From: Petroclostridium xylanilyticum
GTDB lineage: Bacteria > Bacillota > Clostridia > SK-Y3
DNA: 64,000 bases
Direction of reading: 5' to 3'
Assembly (NCBI RefSeq): GCF_002252565.1
Contig: NZ_NPML01000011.1
Location: 124,001 to 188,000 of the forward strand
Under the pieces are notes generated by a model. That model was not told where the DNA came from. It ran no database searches and saw nothing but the letters and a program-made list of their open reading frames with translations. The position numbers and the translations under genes are program-made. Below are positions 8,300 through 18,092 of this stretch, one piece after another. Positions within the stretch are counted from its first letter, which is position 1, and every line of letters begins with the position of its first letter.

Positions 8300-8392
8300 T
8301 TTATAGTTCGTAGTTCGTGGTTGGTAGTTTGTAGAAGCATAGTATATCACTATGAATTATTAACTGTAAACCATGAACTATTTCTACAATAA
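8300..8392. repeat. Intergenic repeat, family C, copy 1
   Basis: This is an imperfect palindrome built of GTTCGTAGTTCGTGG and ACCATGAACTAT units. Similar copies lie at 21055-21125 and 55199-55265. It overlaps the region just upstream of the aminotransferase and creates a false N-terminal extension in that frame. Confidence 0.6.
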
Positions 8393-8525
8393 TTATACCA
8401 GAAAAATAAAAACATCCATATAAAATTGCTAAATAAAATAAAGATTTTATTCCTAAATACTTCCATTTTTTGAACTCTTATGTTATAATAATTAAGTAAA
8501 CCATACCAAAGAAGAGGGGATTTCA

Positions 8526-8747
8526 ATGAAAGCTAAAGATCAAATACCTATGTGTTGTAATTGCAAACGTGGGAGACGCATACCCCTTACGAATGATATA
8601 TTATGTCCAATACATGGTGTTGTCTCCGGGAGTTACGCATGCAAAAAATATAGTTATAACTTTTTTTTAAAAAAACCAAAACGTAGAAGAAGCATCAATA
8701 CTGGTGAATTCAGTTTCAGTGATTTTTCCATAGTTGATATGGAATAA
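8526..8747 (+). CDS. Small cysteine-rich protein of unknown function
   Basis: This 73-residue protein has clustered cysteines (MCCNCK near residues 9-13, CPIH near 31-34 and ACKK near 42-45), a layout suited to binding a metal such as zinc. The C-terminal half is basic (KKPKRRR). The start at 8526 has GAGGGGATTTCA upstream. I do not recognise a family with a known function. It stands alone between the aminotransferase and the transglycosylase, in the same direction as the latter. Confidence 0.65.
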   Translation: MKAKDQIPMCCNCKRGRRIPLTNDILCPIHGVVSGSYACKKYSYNFFLKKPKRRRSINTGEFSFSDFSIVDME

Positions 8748-8841
8748 TTTTTTAACTATGCTATCATTGCGTATTTTTTTAATTGATTTTACCTCTTATA
8801 TGGAATATAATATATTTAACTTATAAAACTTACCGGGTGAT

Positions 8842-9417
8842 ATGATGAATATAAGGGTTAGTGATATATTTAAAGAAAAATTAGATAGTATACAAGCTCG
8901 GACTCCGCTTAAAATTCCTGTAAAAGAAAGTCCTGTGCCATTTCAGGAAATGCTTGATACTGCGATGGGCAAAAATGATACTGCTTTGGATAATCAACCA
9001 GCAGATAAATCTCAGCTCATGTCTTCTATTGAAAAGGCTGTATATGAAGCAGGACAAAAGTATAATATACACCCTAATGTCATTAAAGCTGTTATAGCAG
9101 CTGAGTCTGGATTTGACGCAAACGCTCTCTCGCCAAAGGGGGCTCAAGGATTAATGCAATTAATGCCCGGTACCGCTAAAGTACTCGGTATAAAAAATCC
9201 TTGGAATGTATCCGAAAATATTCATGGTGGAACTAAATACCTAAGAGAGAAACTAGATCAATTTAATGGTGACATAAAATTAGCATTAGCTGCTTACAAT
9301 GCAGGACCTAATAGTGTAATCAAATATGGTGGCATTCCACCTTATACCGAGACTCAAAATTATGTAAGAAATGTGCTTAAATACATAGATCAATATAATA
9401 CAGGGCAAAAACGCTAA
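8842..9417 (+). CDS. Lytic transglycosylase (SLT domain)
   Basis: This enzyme cleaves the glycan strand of peptidoglycan. The SLT domain covers about residues 70-185. The catalytic glutamate is in VIAAESGFDANALS, followed by KGAQGLMQLMPGTAK, NIHGGTKYLREKL and LALAAYNAGPNSV. The first 70 residues are polar and there is no signal peptide or membrane segment, so export is unexplained. Similar short SLT proteins occur in Bacillus (YjbJ type) and near flagellar genes. GGGTGA upstream fits either ATG at 8842 or 8845. A hairpin terminator follows. Confidence 0.9.
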   Translation: MMNIRVSDIFKEKLDSIQARTPLKIPVKESPVPFQEMLDTAMGKNDTALDNQPADKSQLMSSIEKAVYEAGQKYNIHPNVIKAVIAAESGFDANALSPKGAQGLMQLMPGTAKVLGIKNPWNVSENIHGGTKYLREKLDQFNGDIKLALAAYNAGPNSVIKYGGIPPYTETQNYVRNVLKYIDQYNTGQKR

Positions 9418-9431
9418 TATGCTTTTATATG

Positions 9432-9462
9432 AGGGCAAACCTGTGGGCTTGCCCTATTTATA
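9432..9462 (+). terminator. Terminator after the transglycosylase gene
   Basis: GGGCAA-acctgtgggc-TTGCCC forms a stem 15 bases after the stop codon and is followed by the AT-rich run TATTTATATTTAT. The T-run is interrupted, so efficiency is uncertain. Confidence 0.6.
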
Positions 9463-9533
9463 TTTATATGCACGTTCTTTGTTATATAGGTGTATTCCTT
9501 CTTCGTTGCTTGATTCAAGTTTAATTCTAGAGG

Positions 9534-9592
9534 AGTGGAGAGTATAATCCACTGAAAATGTTTATACTGCTCACTTTCCACTGTCCACTAAT
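9534..9592. repeat. Intergenic inverted repeat, family D (GGAGTGGAGAGT)
   Basis: GAGGAGTGGAGAGTATAA at 9530-9547 and CACTTTCCACTGTCCACT at about 9570-9589 form an imperfect inverted pair between two convergent genes. Arms of the same family lie at the 3' ends of pdxR, cysK, hflX, pepV and mtaD. Confidence 0.55.
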
Positions 9593-9642
9593 TCTATTGT
9601 TAGATTTCGTTTTGATATTTTAAATTTCATACCTCAAATATG

Positions 9643-10758
9643 TCATAATTTAGCAAAGAAATTTCTAATAATGGGCTCCATTTTCCCTGATTCAATTAAA
9701 AATCCATCATGACCAAAGGGTGACTTTATTTCTTTATACTCCACATCAATATTATTCCTCTTCATATCCTGCACAAGCTCCTTCTGTTGACATACAGGGA
9801 AAAGAATATCAGAACTTATTCCTATTACCAATGCTTTTCCCTTAAAGGCCTTTAAAGCATTGTCTATGCCGCCAAAGTCTCTCCCCAATTCAAATAAATC
9901 CATTGCCCTGGTAAGATAAAGGTAGCTGTTGGCATCAAATCTTTGTACCAGTTTTTTTCCCTGGTAGTGGAGATAGCTCTCTACTTCAAATTCGTTATTA
10001 AAGCTTTCGAAGAGATTATTTCCTTCTCTGGCTCTTCTTCCAAACTTTTTTAACATAGATTCGTCACTCTGGTATGTAATCATACCAACCATTCTGGCCA
10101 GGGAAAGCCCTGATTCGGGCTGATTCTTGTTGTCATAGTAATCTCCATTATTCCAGTAAGGGTCAAGGGTGATTGCTTTTCTCTGTACCTCATTAAATGC
10201 AATAGCTTGTGGGTTCAGGCTCTTTGGTGCTGCCATAACAATAATACTGCCTACCATTTCAGGGTACTGTACTGCCCATTCCAGTGCCTGCATTCCCCCC
10301 ACAGAACCGCCCACTACTGATACCAGATGACTGACTCCCAGGTAGTCCAGTAACCTTTTTTGAACATTCACCATATCTTTTATAGTAATAATAGGGAAAT
10401 CCATCCCATACCTTTTTCCTGTTTTAGGATTTACAGAAGACGGACCGGTAGTACCCTGGCATCCCCCTAACACATTGGAACAAATAAAGCAATATTTGGA
10501 GGTATCAAACATCAAACCTTTTCCAACAAATTTTTCCCACCACCCCTCTTTAGGATCGTAAGGGTCATGCCGTGTAACATGGGAATCCCCTGTTAATGCA
10601 TGAGTTATTAATACAACATTCGTTTTATCCTGATTCATCTCACCAAATATCTCATAGGCAACAGTAATAGGGCCAAACTTTTTACCACATTCTAAAATAA
10701 AATCTTCATTTTCTGCAAAGGTATAAAACTGTTTATAGCTGCTTGCAGTATTACTCAC
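9643..10758 (-). CDS. metX: Homoserine O-acetyltransferase
   Basis: This alpha/beta-hydrolase activates homoserine with acetyl-CoA for methionine synthesis. It shows VLITHALTGDSHV (oxyanion region), the nucleophile elbow GGSVGGMQALEWA, the acid in ISSDILFPV and the catalytic His in SPFGHDGFLIE. Length is about 371 residues, normal for MetX. A GTG at 10758 has AGGGGG 9 bases upstream; an ATG at 10776 is the alternative, with a weak site. It follows metY in the same direction with a short gap, so both are controlled by the SAM-I riboswitch. Confidence 0.94.
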   Translation of the reverse strand: MSNTASSYKQFYTFAENEDFILECGKKFGPITVAYEIFGEMNQDKTNVVLITHALTGDSHVTRHDPYDPKEGWWEKFVGKGLMFDTSKYCFICSNVLGGCQGTTGPSSVNPKTGKRYGMDFPIITIKDMVNVQKRLLDYLGVSHLVSVVGGSVGGMQALEWAVQYPEMVGSIIVMAAPKSLNPQAIAFNEVQRKAITLDPYWNNGDYYDNKNQPESGLSLARMVGMITYQSDESMLKKFGRRAREGNNLFESFNNEFEVESYLHYQGKKLVQRFDANSYLYLTRAMDLFELGRDFGGIDNALKAFKGKALVIGISSDILFPVCQQKELVQDMKRNNIDVEYKEIKSPFGHDGFLIESGKMEPIIRNFFAKL

Positions 10759-10784
10759 TACTAGTTTCCCCCTCATGCCTGAAA

Positions 10785-12074
<1,290 letters not shown>

Positions 12075-12087
12075 TTACTGCCTCCTT

Positions 12088-12124
12088 AAAAAACAAAAAT
12101 TAAAACCTCCTGTGAGACAGGAGG
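12088..12124 (-). terminator. SAM riboswitch expression-platform terminator
   Basis: CCTCCTGT-ctc-ACAGGAGG on the minus strand is followed by TTTTAATTTTTGTTTTTT, ending just before the metY ribosome binding site. It forms the off state when SAM is bound. Confidence 0.88.
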
Positions 12125-12149
12125 CTTATTATTTTTCTCTATTAATTCC

Positions 12150-12248
12150 TCTTATCTCTCAGGTAAAAACCTGCTGGATTTAGCACCACTGCGATTTACG
12201 CCGGTTGCCGGGCTTCACTGGGCCAGTCCCTCCGCCACTCTTGATAAG
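12150..12248 (-). promoter_or_regulatory. SAM-I (S-box) riboswitch
   Basis: The minus strand starts CTTATCAAGAGTGGCGGAGG and continues through GACTGGCCC, GAAGCCCGGCAACC, GGTGCTAAATCC and AGCAG to GAGAGATAAG. These are the conserved P1, kink-turn, pseudoknot and J3/4 elements of the S-box. P1 pairs CTTATC with GATAAG. It precedes metY-metX, which are standard targets. High SAM should favour the downstream terminator. Confidence 0.96.
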
Positions 12249-12308
12249 ATTTAACCTTTATTAAATTAATATGATTTTAACATTGACTTTAACATTTGTC
12301 AATAAAAA

Positions 12309-13262
12309 TTACTTTTTGATAATTTCAGGATCTCTTTCAACAGGCTCTTTTAATGCCATATGCCCTTTAAAGGTTTCAATCTTTTGTCCTTCTATTAAAA
12401 ATTGTACTTTATTAATATGTTCAAGCTCGGTAAGTGAATTAACAATAGAATAAATCGTCATAATTTCACCTGCGGATCCCCCGGGGTGTTCTGTCCTAAA
12501 CTCATTGGACAAATTTACAAAACATATACCCTCTTTTGTTTCTATGGAAAGCAGTTTCGTTTGTGCGGGTACCGTAGCAAAAAGATTTTTATCCTTAGGC
12601 CCCTTAATAAGCTCTTCTATTACATATTTCTCCACAGGCTCGTTATCTTTAACCACTACTACTCTCTTCTCAGGTACGAGATTCTCCCAGCCATTTCCGG
12701 CAAAGTATAACGTCAATGTAGTTTTGTCTTTTTCTGAAGGAGCGGCTTCAAACACTACGTCATCTTTACCTAAAGGTCCAAAAGGTTTGCCGCTGGGACC
12801 AATAAGTTCTTTTCCTTCTACTAAAATCAATACCTTCTGTATATTAGGTAAATCAGATAATGTATTCACCAGTGAAAAGCGTGCAACGATCTCGCCAATA
12901 TCACCCGATTTATAATATTCCTTCGAAAAATTAACTGTGACTAAAGTACCCTCTTGCTTAATATCCAGTAACTTAGTCCCTTCCGGAATGGCTTTTTTCA
13001 TTTCTAAACTTACAGGCCCTTTTAGTAATTCCTGTATGGCGATTTTAGGCAATTTCTTTGTATCTTCCACAACAACTTCTCTGGTCTCGGATAATATTTT
13101 ACTATTTTCCTTATCGGTAAAATACAAGTTTATTTTTTGTTTATTTTGTGGTTTTGCCTGAAGCATGTCCGCTGATTTTTTTATATCACCTCTACCCATA
13201 CTGCAACCCCACATAAAAGCAATAATTAAAAGTAATACTGAGACCAGAAATATTTTTTTCAT
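12309..13262 (-). CDS. Lipoprotein with two GerMN domains
   Basis: This 317-residue lipoprotein has a signal peptide ending in IIAFMWGCSMG (lipobox Cys about residue 20). It is followed by two copies of the GerMN fold, at about 45-170 and 185-300. Each has LYF, VVV, AIQELLKGP or VIEELIKGP, and NTLSDLPNIQKV or NSLTELEHINKV. GerM of Bacillus is needed for spore germination and cortex synthesis, and related domains occur in other envelope proteins. It is the last gene of a minus-strand run after a two-component pair, but an 86-base gap separates them. ATG 13262 has GGAGG upstream. Confidence 0.88.
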   Translation of the reverse strand: MKKIFLVSVLLLIIAFMWGCSMGRGDIKKSADMLQAKPQNKQKINLYFTDKENSKILSETREVVVEDTKKLPKIAIQELLKGPVSLEMKKAIPEGTKLLDIKQEGTLVTVNFSKEYYKSGDIGEIVARFSLVNTLSDLPNIQKVLILVEGKELIGPSGKPFGPLGKDDVVFEAAPSEKDKTTLTLYFAGNGWENLVPEKRVVVVKDNEPVEKYVIEELIKGPKDKNLFATVPAQTKLLSIETKEGICFVNLSNEFRTEHPGGSAGEIMTIYSIVNSLTELEHINKVQFLIEGQKIETFKGHMALKEPVERDPEIIKK

Positions 13263-13348
13263 ACAAAAACCTCCAAAAAATCATACTATAGCTTGAATAA
13301 GTATATATGATAAAGTTTACAAAAACATTACTAATTGTTACGAAAATA

Positions 13349-14776
13349 TTAAGTTTCACGATAAGGAATAGTAATCTTAAACCTACTTCCCTTTCCTTCT
13401 TCGCTTTCTACCTGTATATCTCCTCCATGAAGCTTTACAGCGTCCAATGCGATTGAAAGCCCCAGCCCTGTACCGCCGGTTTCCCTCGCTCTTGCCTTAT
13501 CAACTCTATAAAACCTGTCAAAGATTTTGTTTATTTCAGTACCGGAAATGCCAATCCCATTATCTTCTACAATGATAGTAACGCTGTATTCAGACTTATC
13601 AATGTCTATTGTTACATTTCCTCCTTCCGGAGTATACTTAATACTGTTGTCAACAATATTAAAAATTGCCTCCCATATTTTATCTTCATCAACCAGTACA
13701 AAAATATCTTCATTAGCTTTTAATCTTAATTCTATACCCTTTTTCCCGGCCAAAGGAGATAAGCTTTTTACTATTCCCTGCAAAAGCGCCTTCATGTTGA
13801 CATTTTTCATTTCCAATTCATTTTCAAAGATATCCATCCTGGTAAGCATAAGGAGTTTATCAATAATTCTTGATAAACGGTTGATCTCGTTATTGATATC
13901 GCTCAAAAACTCTTTTATAATCGGCATCTCCAATTGCTGCATATGCATAAGGGACTCTGCTAACACTTTAATCGAACTCAGGGGTGTTTTAAGTTCATGG
14001 GAGGCATCGGATACAAATTGGTGCCTTTTTTCTTCCACCTGATTTAAACGTTCGATCATTTTATTAAAAGCTGTTCCCAATTGAGCAATTTCATCATTTC
14101 CTCTTATTTCAACCTTTCGATTTAGCTTTCCATCAGACATATCCCTGATTGCAGCAGTCAATTCTTCTACAGGACCCGTTATAACTCCTGCAAGAAAAAA
14201 ACTTAATAACCCGATGAGCAAACTTACAACTAAGGTAATGCCGTATAGTTTTTTTCTGAAATCTTTTAAAAAGTCAACAATATTTTGTGCAGAGGTAGAT
14301 AGATACACTACACCTCTCGTTTCTTTTTCCTTAACAATTGGTACTGCTGCATTAATGACCCATCCGGTTTCTTCTTCAAAATGAGTTTGCACATCATTGC
14401 CTTTCAGTGCCTTTACCACTTCCTCTTTTAAAAGCACCTTGCCTTTCAGGTTGTTTGCTTCAGCCGTATCAAATAAAACTTTGGCTTCTTTATCCGTTAC
14501 GATAACCCGGATATTTTTATCAATTTCTAATTGCTTGATGGTCTGCTTAATCAATTCGTCGCTGTATTCGATATACTGTGAGGTGATATTTGCAACTACA
14601 TTTGCCCTGGTAAGCAATTCTACACCTCTTTGATTAAAAGAGTATTCTTCTAAAGAATCCTGTATATAAATATCTATTAAAAATAATGTCAACAGAATAA
14701 TAAGAAAATAGGTTATAACCACCCTCCACCTGATACTGAAGAACCGGTTACTGGATTTCTTTAAAATAATAACCAA
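13349..14776 (-). CDS. Membrane sensor histidine kinase (WalK/PhoR-like)
   Basis: This kinase of about 475 residues has a first membrane helix (about 18-38), an extracellular sensor of Cache-like type (about 40-175), a second helix (about 180-205) and a HAMP linker. The HisKA phosphoacceptor is FVSDASHELKTPLSSIK, followed by an ATPase domain with N (NIVDNSIKYTPEGG), G1 (VEDNGIGIS) and G2 (GGTGLGLSIA) boxes. There is no PAS domain. The frame starts at TTG 14776, overlapping the response regulator by 29 bases, but GGGGAG touches that TTG. An ATT 6 bases further on has ideal spacing. It pairs with the regulator upstream. Confidence 0.92.
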   Translation of the reverse strand: MVIILKKSSNRFFSIRWRVVITYFLIILLTLFLIDIYIQDSLEEYSFNQRGVELLTRANVVANITSQYIEYSDELIKQTIKQLEIDKNIRVIVTDKEAKVLFDTAEANNLKGKVLLKEEVVKALKGNDVQTHFEEETGWVINAAVPIVKEKETRGVVYLSTSAQNIVDFLKDFRKKLYGITLVVSLLIGLLSFFLAGVITGPVEELTAAIRDMSDGKLNRKVEIRGNDEIAQLGTAFNKMIERLNQVEEKRHQFVSDASHELKTPLSSIKVLAESLMHMQQLEMPIIKEFLSDINNEINRLSRIIDKLLMLTRMDIFENELEMKNVNMKALLQGIVKSLSPLAGKKGIELRLKANEDIFVLVDEDKIWEAIFNIVDNSIKYTPEGGNVTIDIDKSEYSVTIIVEDNGIGISGTEINKIFDRFYRVDKARARETGGTGLGLSIALDAVKLHGGDIQVESEEGKGSRFKITIPYRET

Positions 14777-15434
14777 CTCCCCATTTTGTTAATATATAAT
14801 CAGGTTCAGCCGGGTTGGGCTCGATTTTCTCTCTTAACCGCCTAACATGAACATCCACAGTCCTTATATCACCCGGATAATCATAACCCCAGATGATATC
14901 CAGCAGGTTCTCCCTGCTGTAGACTCTTCCCGGATTAGAAGCAAAAAGGTCAATCAGGTCAAACTCCTTCGCAGTCAATTCAATTTCCCTGCCTTTTATT
15001 TTTACCTTTCTCGAATTGTAATCCAGTTCAATATCCCCTTTGGATAAATTACCCTTGCGTGGTTCATGCCCGGATGATGTCACCCTTCTTAAAATTGCTT
15101 TTACCCTTGCCTTCAATTCTAAAATATTAAAGGGTTTGGTAAGATAATCATCAGCACCATATTCCAATCCAAGAATTTTATCAATGTCTTCATTCTTCGC
15201 AGTCAGCATGATGATAGGAACATTGGAAAACTCCCGGATCTTCTGGCATACTGTAAGTCCGTCAACCTTAGGCAACATTAAATCCAGTATAATAATATCT
15301 ATACTTTTATCTTTTGCAAGCTTAATAGCTTCTTCACCATCGTAAGCTACTTCTACCTGGTAGCCATCTTGCTCAAAGTTAAATTTAATCCCTTTTACCA
15401 ATAATTTTTCATCATCAACAATTAAAATCTTCAA
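14748..15434 (-). CDS. OmpR/PhoB-family response regulator (WalR-like)
   Basis: This 228-residue regulator has a receiver domain (about 1-120) with acidic DDE at 7-9, the phosphoacceptor in IIILDLMLPKVDG, the T in IMLTAK and the lysine in DDYLTKPFN. A winged-helix effector domain (about 130-225) has ELTAKEFDLIDLFASNPGRVYSRE, split by normal spacing from IRTVDVHVRRLREKIE. The start is TTG at 15434 with GAGGAGGGAC upstream. It overlaps the downstream kinase gene, so the two are translationally coupled. Target genes are unknown; the WalR resemblance suggests cell-wall control. Confidence 0.94.
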   Translation of the reverse strand: MKILIVDDEKLLVKGIKFNFEQDGYQVEVAYDGEEAIKLAKDKSIDIIILDLMLPKVDGLTVCQKIREFSNVPIIMLTAKNEDIDKILGLEYGADDYLTKPFNILELKARVKAILRRVTSSGHEPRKGNLSKGDIELDYNSRKVKIKGREIELTAKEFDLIDLFASNPGRVYSRENLLDIIWGYDYPGDIRTVDVHVRRLREKIEPNPAEPDYILTKWGVGYYFKEIQ

Positions 15435-15446
15435 AATAGTCCCTCC

Positions 15447-16082
15447 TCAACGCACTTCAATTAAATCTTTGATTTGTTCGAATTTTTTCTCTCCTATACC
15501 CGGTACATTCATTATATCTTCAATGGTCTTAAATCCGTTATTTTGATTTCTAAAATCAATAATTTTCTTTGCAGTAGCAGTCCCGATTCCGGGAAGTTTA
15601 TCCAACTCCTCGGCACCGGCGGTGTTAATGTTGATCTTGCCGTTATTTCCCGATAACGTTTGCTGTGAAGATACCGCTTCCATGTTATTTACCCTTTCTC
15701 CTTTAGCAGGAATATACACATCCTGCCCATCCCTAAGCGGAGCCGCAAGGTTTACAGCATTTAAATCTGCGGTATCCAATTCACCTCCTGCTAATTTTAG
15801 AGCATCCCATACTCTTTTTCCTTCATCCAGAGTTACTACTCCAGGATTTTTGACCTGTCCTTTGATATGGACCATAATTTTCTTTGTCTCAGGTGGTTCC
15901 TGCTCCTTAACTAACTCTTTTTGTAACGCCAATTGTTGTGCATAAACCTGGTCAGTATCTTTCACTTCCAGTTGAATAGGTTTTGTTTTATTATAATTTA
16001 ACATAAAAGTTCCGCCAATAGCAACCAATAAAACAAGAGATACTATTATTATAACCTTTTCTCTTTTTGTTAAGTTAAACAT
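15447..16082 (-). CDS. comEA: ComEA-like helix-hairpin-helix DNA-binding protein
   Basis: This 211-residue protein has one N-terminal membrane helix (about 10-28), a SLBB domain (about 68-125, MVHIKGQVKNPGVVTLDEG), and two helix-hairpin-helix motifs at the C-terminus (LDKLPGIGTATAKKIIDFR and IMNVPGIGEKKFEQIKDL). This is the ComEA layout, in which the outer HhH domain binds double-stranded DNA for uptake. No comEC or comEB lies next to it here. It sits 12 bases upstream of the response regulator in the same direction and may share its transcript. Confidence 0.88.
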   Translation of the reverse strand: MFNLTKREKVIIIVSLVLLVAIGGTFMLNYNKTKPIQLEVKDTDQVYAQQLALQKELVKEQEPPETKKIMVHIKGQVKNPGVVTLDEGKRVWDALKLAGGELDTADLNAVNLAAPLRDGQDVYIPAKGERVNNMEAVSSQQTLSGNNGKININTAGAEELDKLPGIGTATAKKIIDFRNQNNGFKTIEDIMNVPGIGEKKFEQIKDLIEVR

Positions 16083-16266
16083 TTATTTATTCACCTCGCA
16101 AAAAGTGTTGTTGTAAGAACTATAAACTATTTTAATAGTAATATTCTATTTCATTTAAAAATTTCCTTTTTTTTTCTCAAAGTTTTTCTTCTTTTTTTCT
16201 GTAATTATTGACCATTTTCTGTTATACTAGATTAGGATATCTATATGATCAATAAGGGAGGTACTC

Positions 16267-17586
16267 ATGCAAAAAAAAGTCGCACTTATAATTTTGTTTT
16301 TATTTTTTATTAATATCTTCGCTATACCTGTATATGCACAATCTCCTCAAATCAATTCTCCTTCTGTCATCTTGATTGATAGTGCTACCGGTAGAATTTT
16401 ATATGAGAAAAACAGCCATGAAAAAATGTATCCTGCAAGTATTACTAAAATTATGACCGCCATACTGGCCTTGGAAAAAGGAAATCTTAATGACATTGTC
16501 ACAGCAAGTTCAGAGGCTGTTTTAAGTGTTGATGCAGGCGGAAGTAATGTTGGTATATTACCTGGTGAAGAACTTTCTTTAGAAAATCTGTTATATGCAC
16601 TGATGATATCGTCTGCTAACGAAAGTGCAAATGTGATTGCTGAGCACATAGCAGGTAGTATAGATGAATTTGTAAAGTTAATGAACCAAAGGGCTGCCGA
16701 ATTAGGTGCTAAAGATACATATTTTGTAAACACCAATGGCCTTCACGATGACCGTCATGTAACAACCGCCTATGACATGGCATTGATTTCCAGACATGCT
16801 ATGACAATACCTAAATTTAGAGAAATTGCAAATACAAGTTACTATGAAATACAACCCACAAATAAATATAATGAGAAAAGGTATCTTTCCAATACCAACC
16901 ATCTGATCAATAAATACCGTGCAACCAGGTACTATAATTACTTATACGAGCCCGCAATCGGGATAAAAACCGGTTATACATCTAAAGCAAACCATACTCT
17001 GGTGGCTGCTGCAAAAAAGAACGGTCTCGAGCTTATTACGGTAGTAATGGGTTCAAAATTGGATGGAATGAAGTATCAGTCTTATGAAGATACTATTAAC
17101 TTGTTTGAATACGGTTTTAACAACTTTGGTATGCAAACTATTGTAAAACCCGGGGATATTATCGATGAAGTAAAGGTAATGGATGCAAAGGCTAATGAAC
17201 ATGTAATCCTGCTGGCAGAGCAAGCTTTAACAGCTTTGCTGCCTAACAATGTGGATAAAAATACTATCCAAAAGGAGGTATATCCTCTTTCCAATATTAA
17301 AGCACCCATTAACAAAGGAGATGTATTAGGTTTTGCTACTTATAAATATCAAGACCAGGTCCTTGGAAAAGTTAACCTGGTTGCTGATAGAAATGTTGAA
17401 CAGGAACCTATCGTTATTGTAAAAAATAAAACCATTTCCATATTAAATTCCCTATGGTTCAGGGTTTTAACCGGTGTAATTGGTTCGGTATTAGTTATTC
17501 TTGTAATACTTCGAATAGCCAGAAGAAAGAAAAAATATTCATTTTCCCGGAATAAAGTTAGATATATTAGAAATAAAAAGTGGTAA
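16267..17586 (+). CDS. dacF: D-alanyl-D-alanine carboxypeptidase (S11, DacF/PBP5-like)
   Basis: This serine carboxypeptidase trims the terminal D-Ala from peptidoglycan stem peptides. It has a signal peptide (about 1-24, FFINIFAIPVYA), the SxxK nucleophile in YPASITKIMTA, SxN in MISSANESANV, and KTG in GIKTGYTSKANH. The C-terminal domain is followed by a membrane helix (about 398-418) and a basic tail (RRKKKYSFSRNKVR) that anchors it. GGGAGGT precedes ATG 16267. A second S11 enzyme lies at 28417-29655. In spore formers such enzymes act on vegetative wall or cortex; which applies here is not clear. Confidence 0.93.
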   Translation: MQKKVALIILFLFFINIFAIPVYAQSPQINSPSVILIDSATGRILYEKNSHEKMYPASITKIMTAILALEKGNLNDIVTASSEAVLSVDAGGSNVGILPGEELSLENLLYALMISSANESANVIAEHIAGSIDEFVKLMNQRAAELGAKDTYFVNTNGLHDDRHVTTAYDMALISRHAMTIPKFREIANTSYYEIQPTNKYNEKRYLSNTNHLINKYRATRYYNYLYEPAIGIKTGYTSKANHTLVAAAKKNGLELITVVMGSKLDGMKYQSYEDTINLFEYGFNNFGMQTIVKPGDIIDEVKVMDAKANEHVILLAEQALTALLPNNVDKNTIQKEVYPLSNIKAPINKGDVLGFATYKYQDQVLGKVNLVADRNVEQEPIVIVKNKTISILNSLWFRVLTGVIGSVLVILVILRIARRKKKYSFSRNKVRYIRNKKW

Positions 17587-17611
17587 GCACCAAAATGCTT
17601 ACCACTTTTTA
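17576..17611. terminator. Bidirectional terminator between convergent dacF and ridA
   Basis: AAAAGTGGTAAGCA-ccaaaa-TGCTTACCACTTTT is a perfect long stem with A and T runs on its two sides. It lies over the dacF stop codon and just past the ridA stop on the other strand, so it can end both transcripts. Confidence 0.9.
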
Positions 17612-17612
17612 T

Positions 17613-18008
17613 TCATATCAAAGCAACCGCTTCAATTTCAACTCCTACATCCCTTGGAAGCTTAGCTACCTGTATGCAGGAACGGGCAGGATAGCTGCCG
17701 GTAAAATACTGTGCATATACCTCGTTTACTGCCGTAAAATCATTCATGTCTTTGAGGAAAACAGTAGTTTTTACTACATTACCCATGCTCGTACCTGCTG
17801 CCTTTAAAACCTCTTGAAGATTATCCAGCACCTGTCTTGCCTGTGCCTTTATATCCCCTTGTATAACTTCTCCAGTTGCAGGCGAAATAGGAATCTGTCC
17901 TGAAGTAAACACCATATTTCCTACTTTTATTGCCTGAGAATAAGGTCCTATTGCGGCCGGAGCCTTATCAGTGCTGACTACCTGTTTTATGGTGTTTTGC
18001 TGATCCAT
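17613..18008 (-). CDS. ridA: RidA family reactive-intermediate deaminase
   Basis: RidA hydrolyses reactive enamine/imine products of PLP enzymes before they damage other enzymes. The 131-residue protein shows [36 protein letters not shown] and the substrate-binding arginine in [24 protein letters not shown]. Length and motifs are typical. AAGGAGG lies upstream of ATG 18008. It follows leuS, with 84 bases containing a palindromic repeat between them. Confidence 0.96.
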   Translation of the reverse strand: MDQQNTIKQVVSTDKAPAAIGPYSQAIKVGNMVFTSGQIPISPATGEVIQGDIKAQARQVLDNLQEVLKAAGTSMGNVVKTTVFLKDMNDFTAVNEVYAQYFTGSYPARSCIQVAKLPRDVGVEIEAVALI

Positions 18009-18092
18009 TCAAAATGCCTCCTTTGTATGGTTTAGGGTTTAGAATTGAGGAGTGAAAGCTAGAGCTTTCCATCAACTCTAAACTCTAAATAA

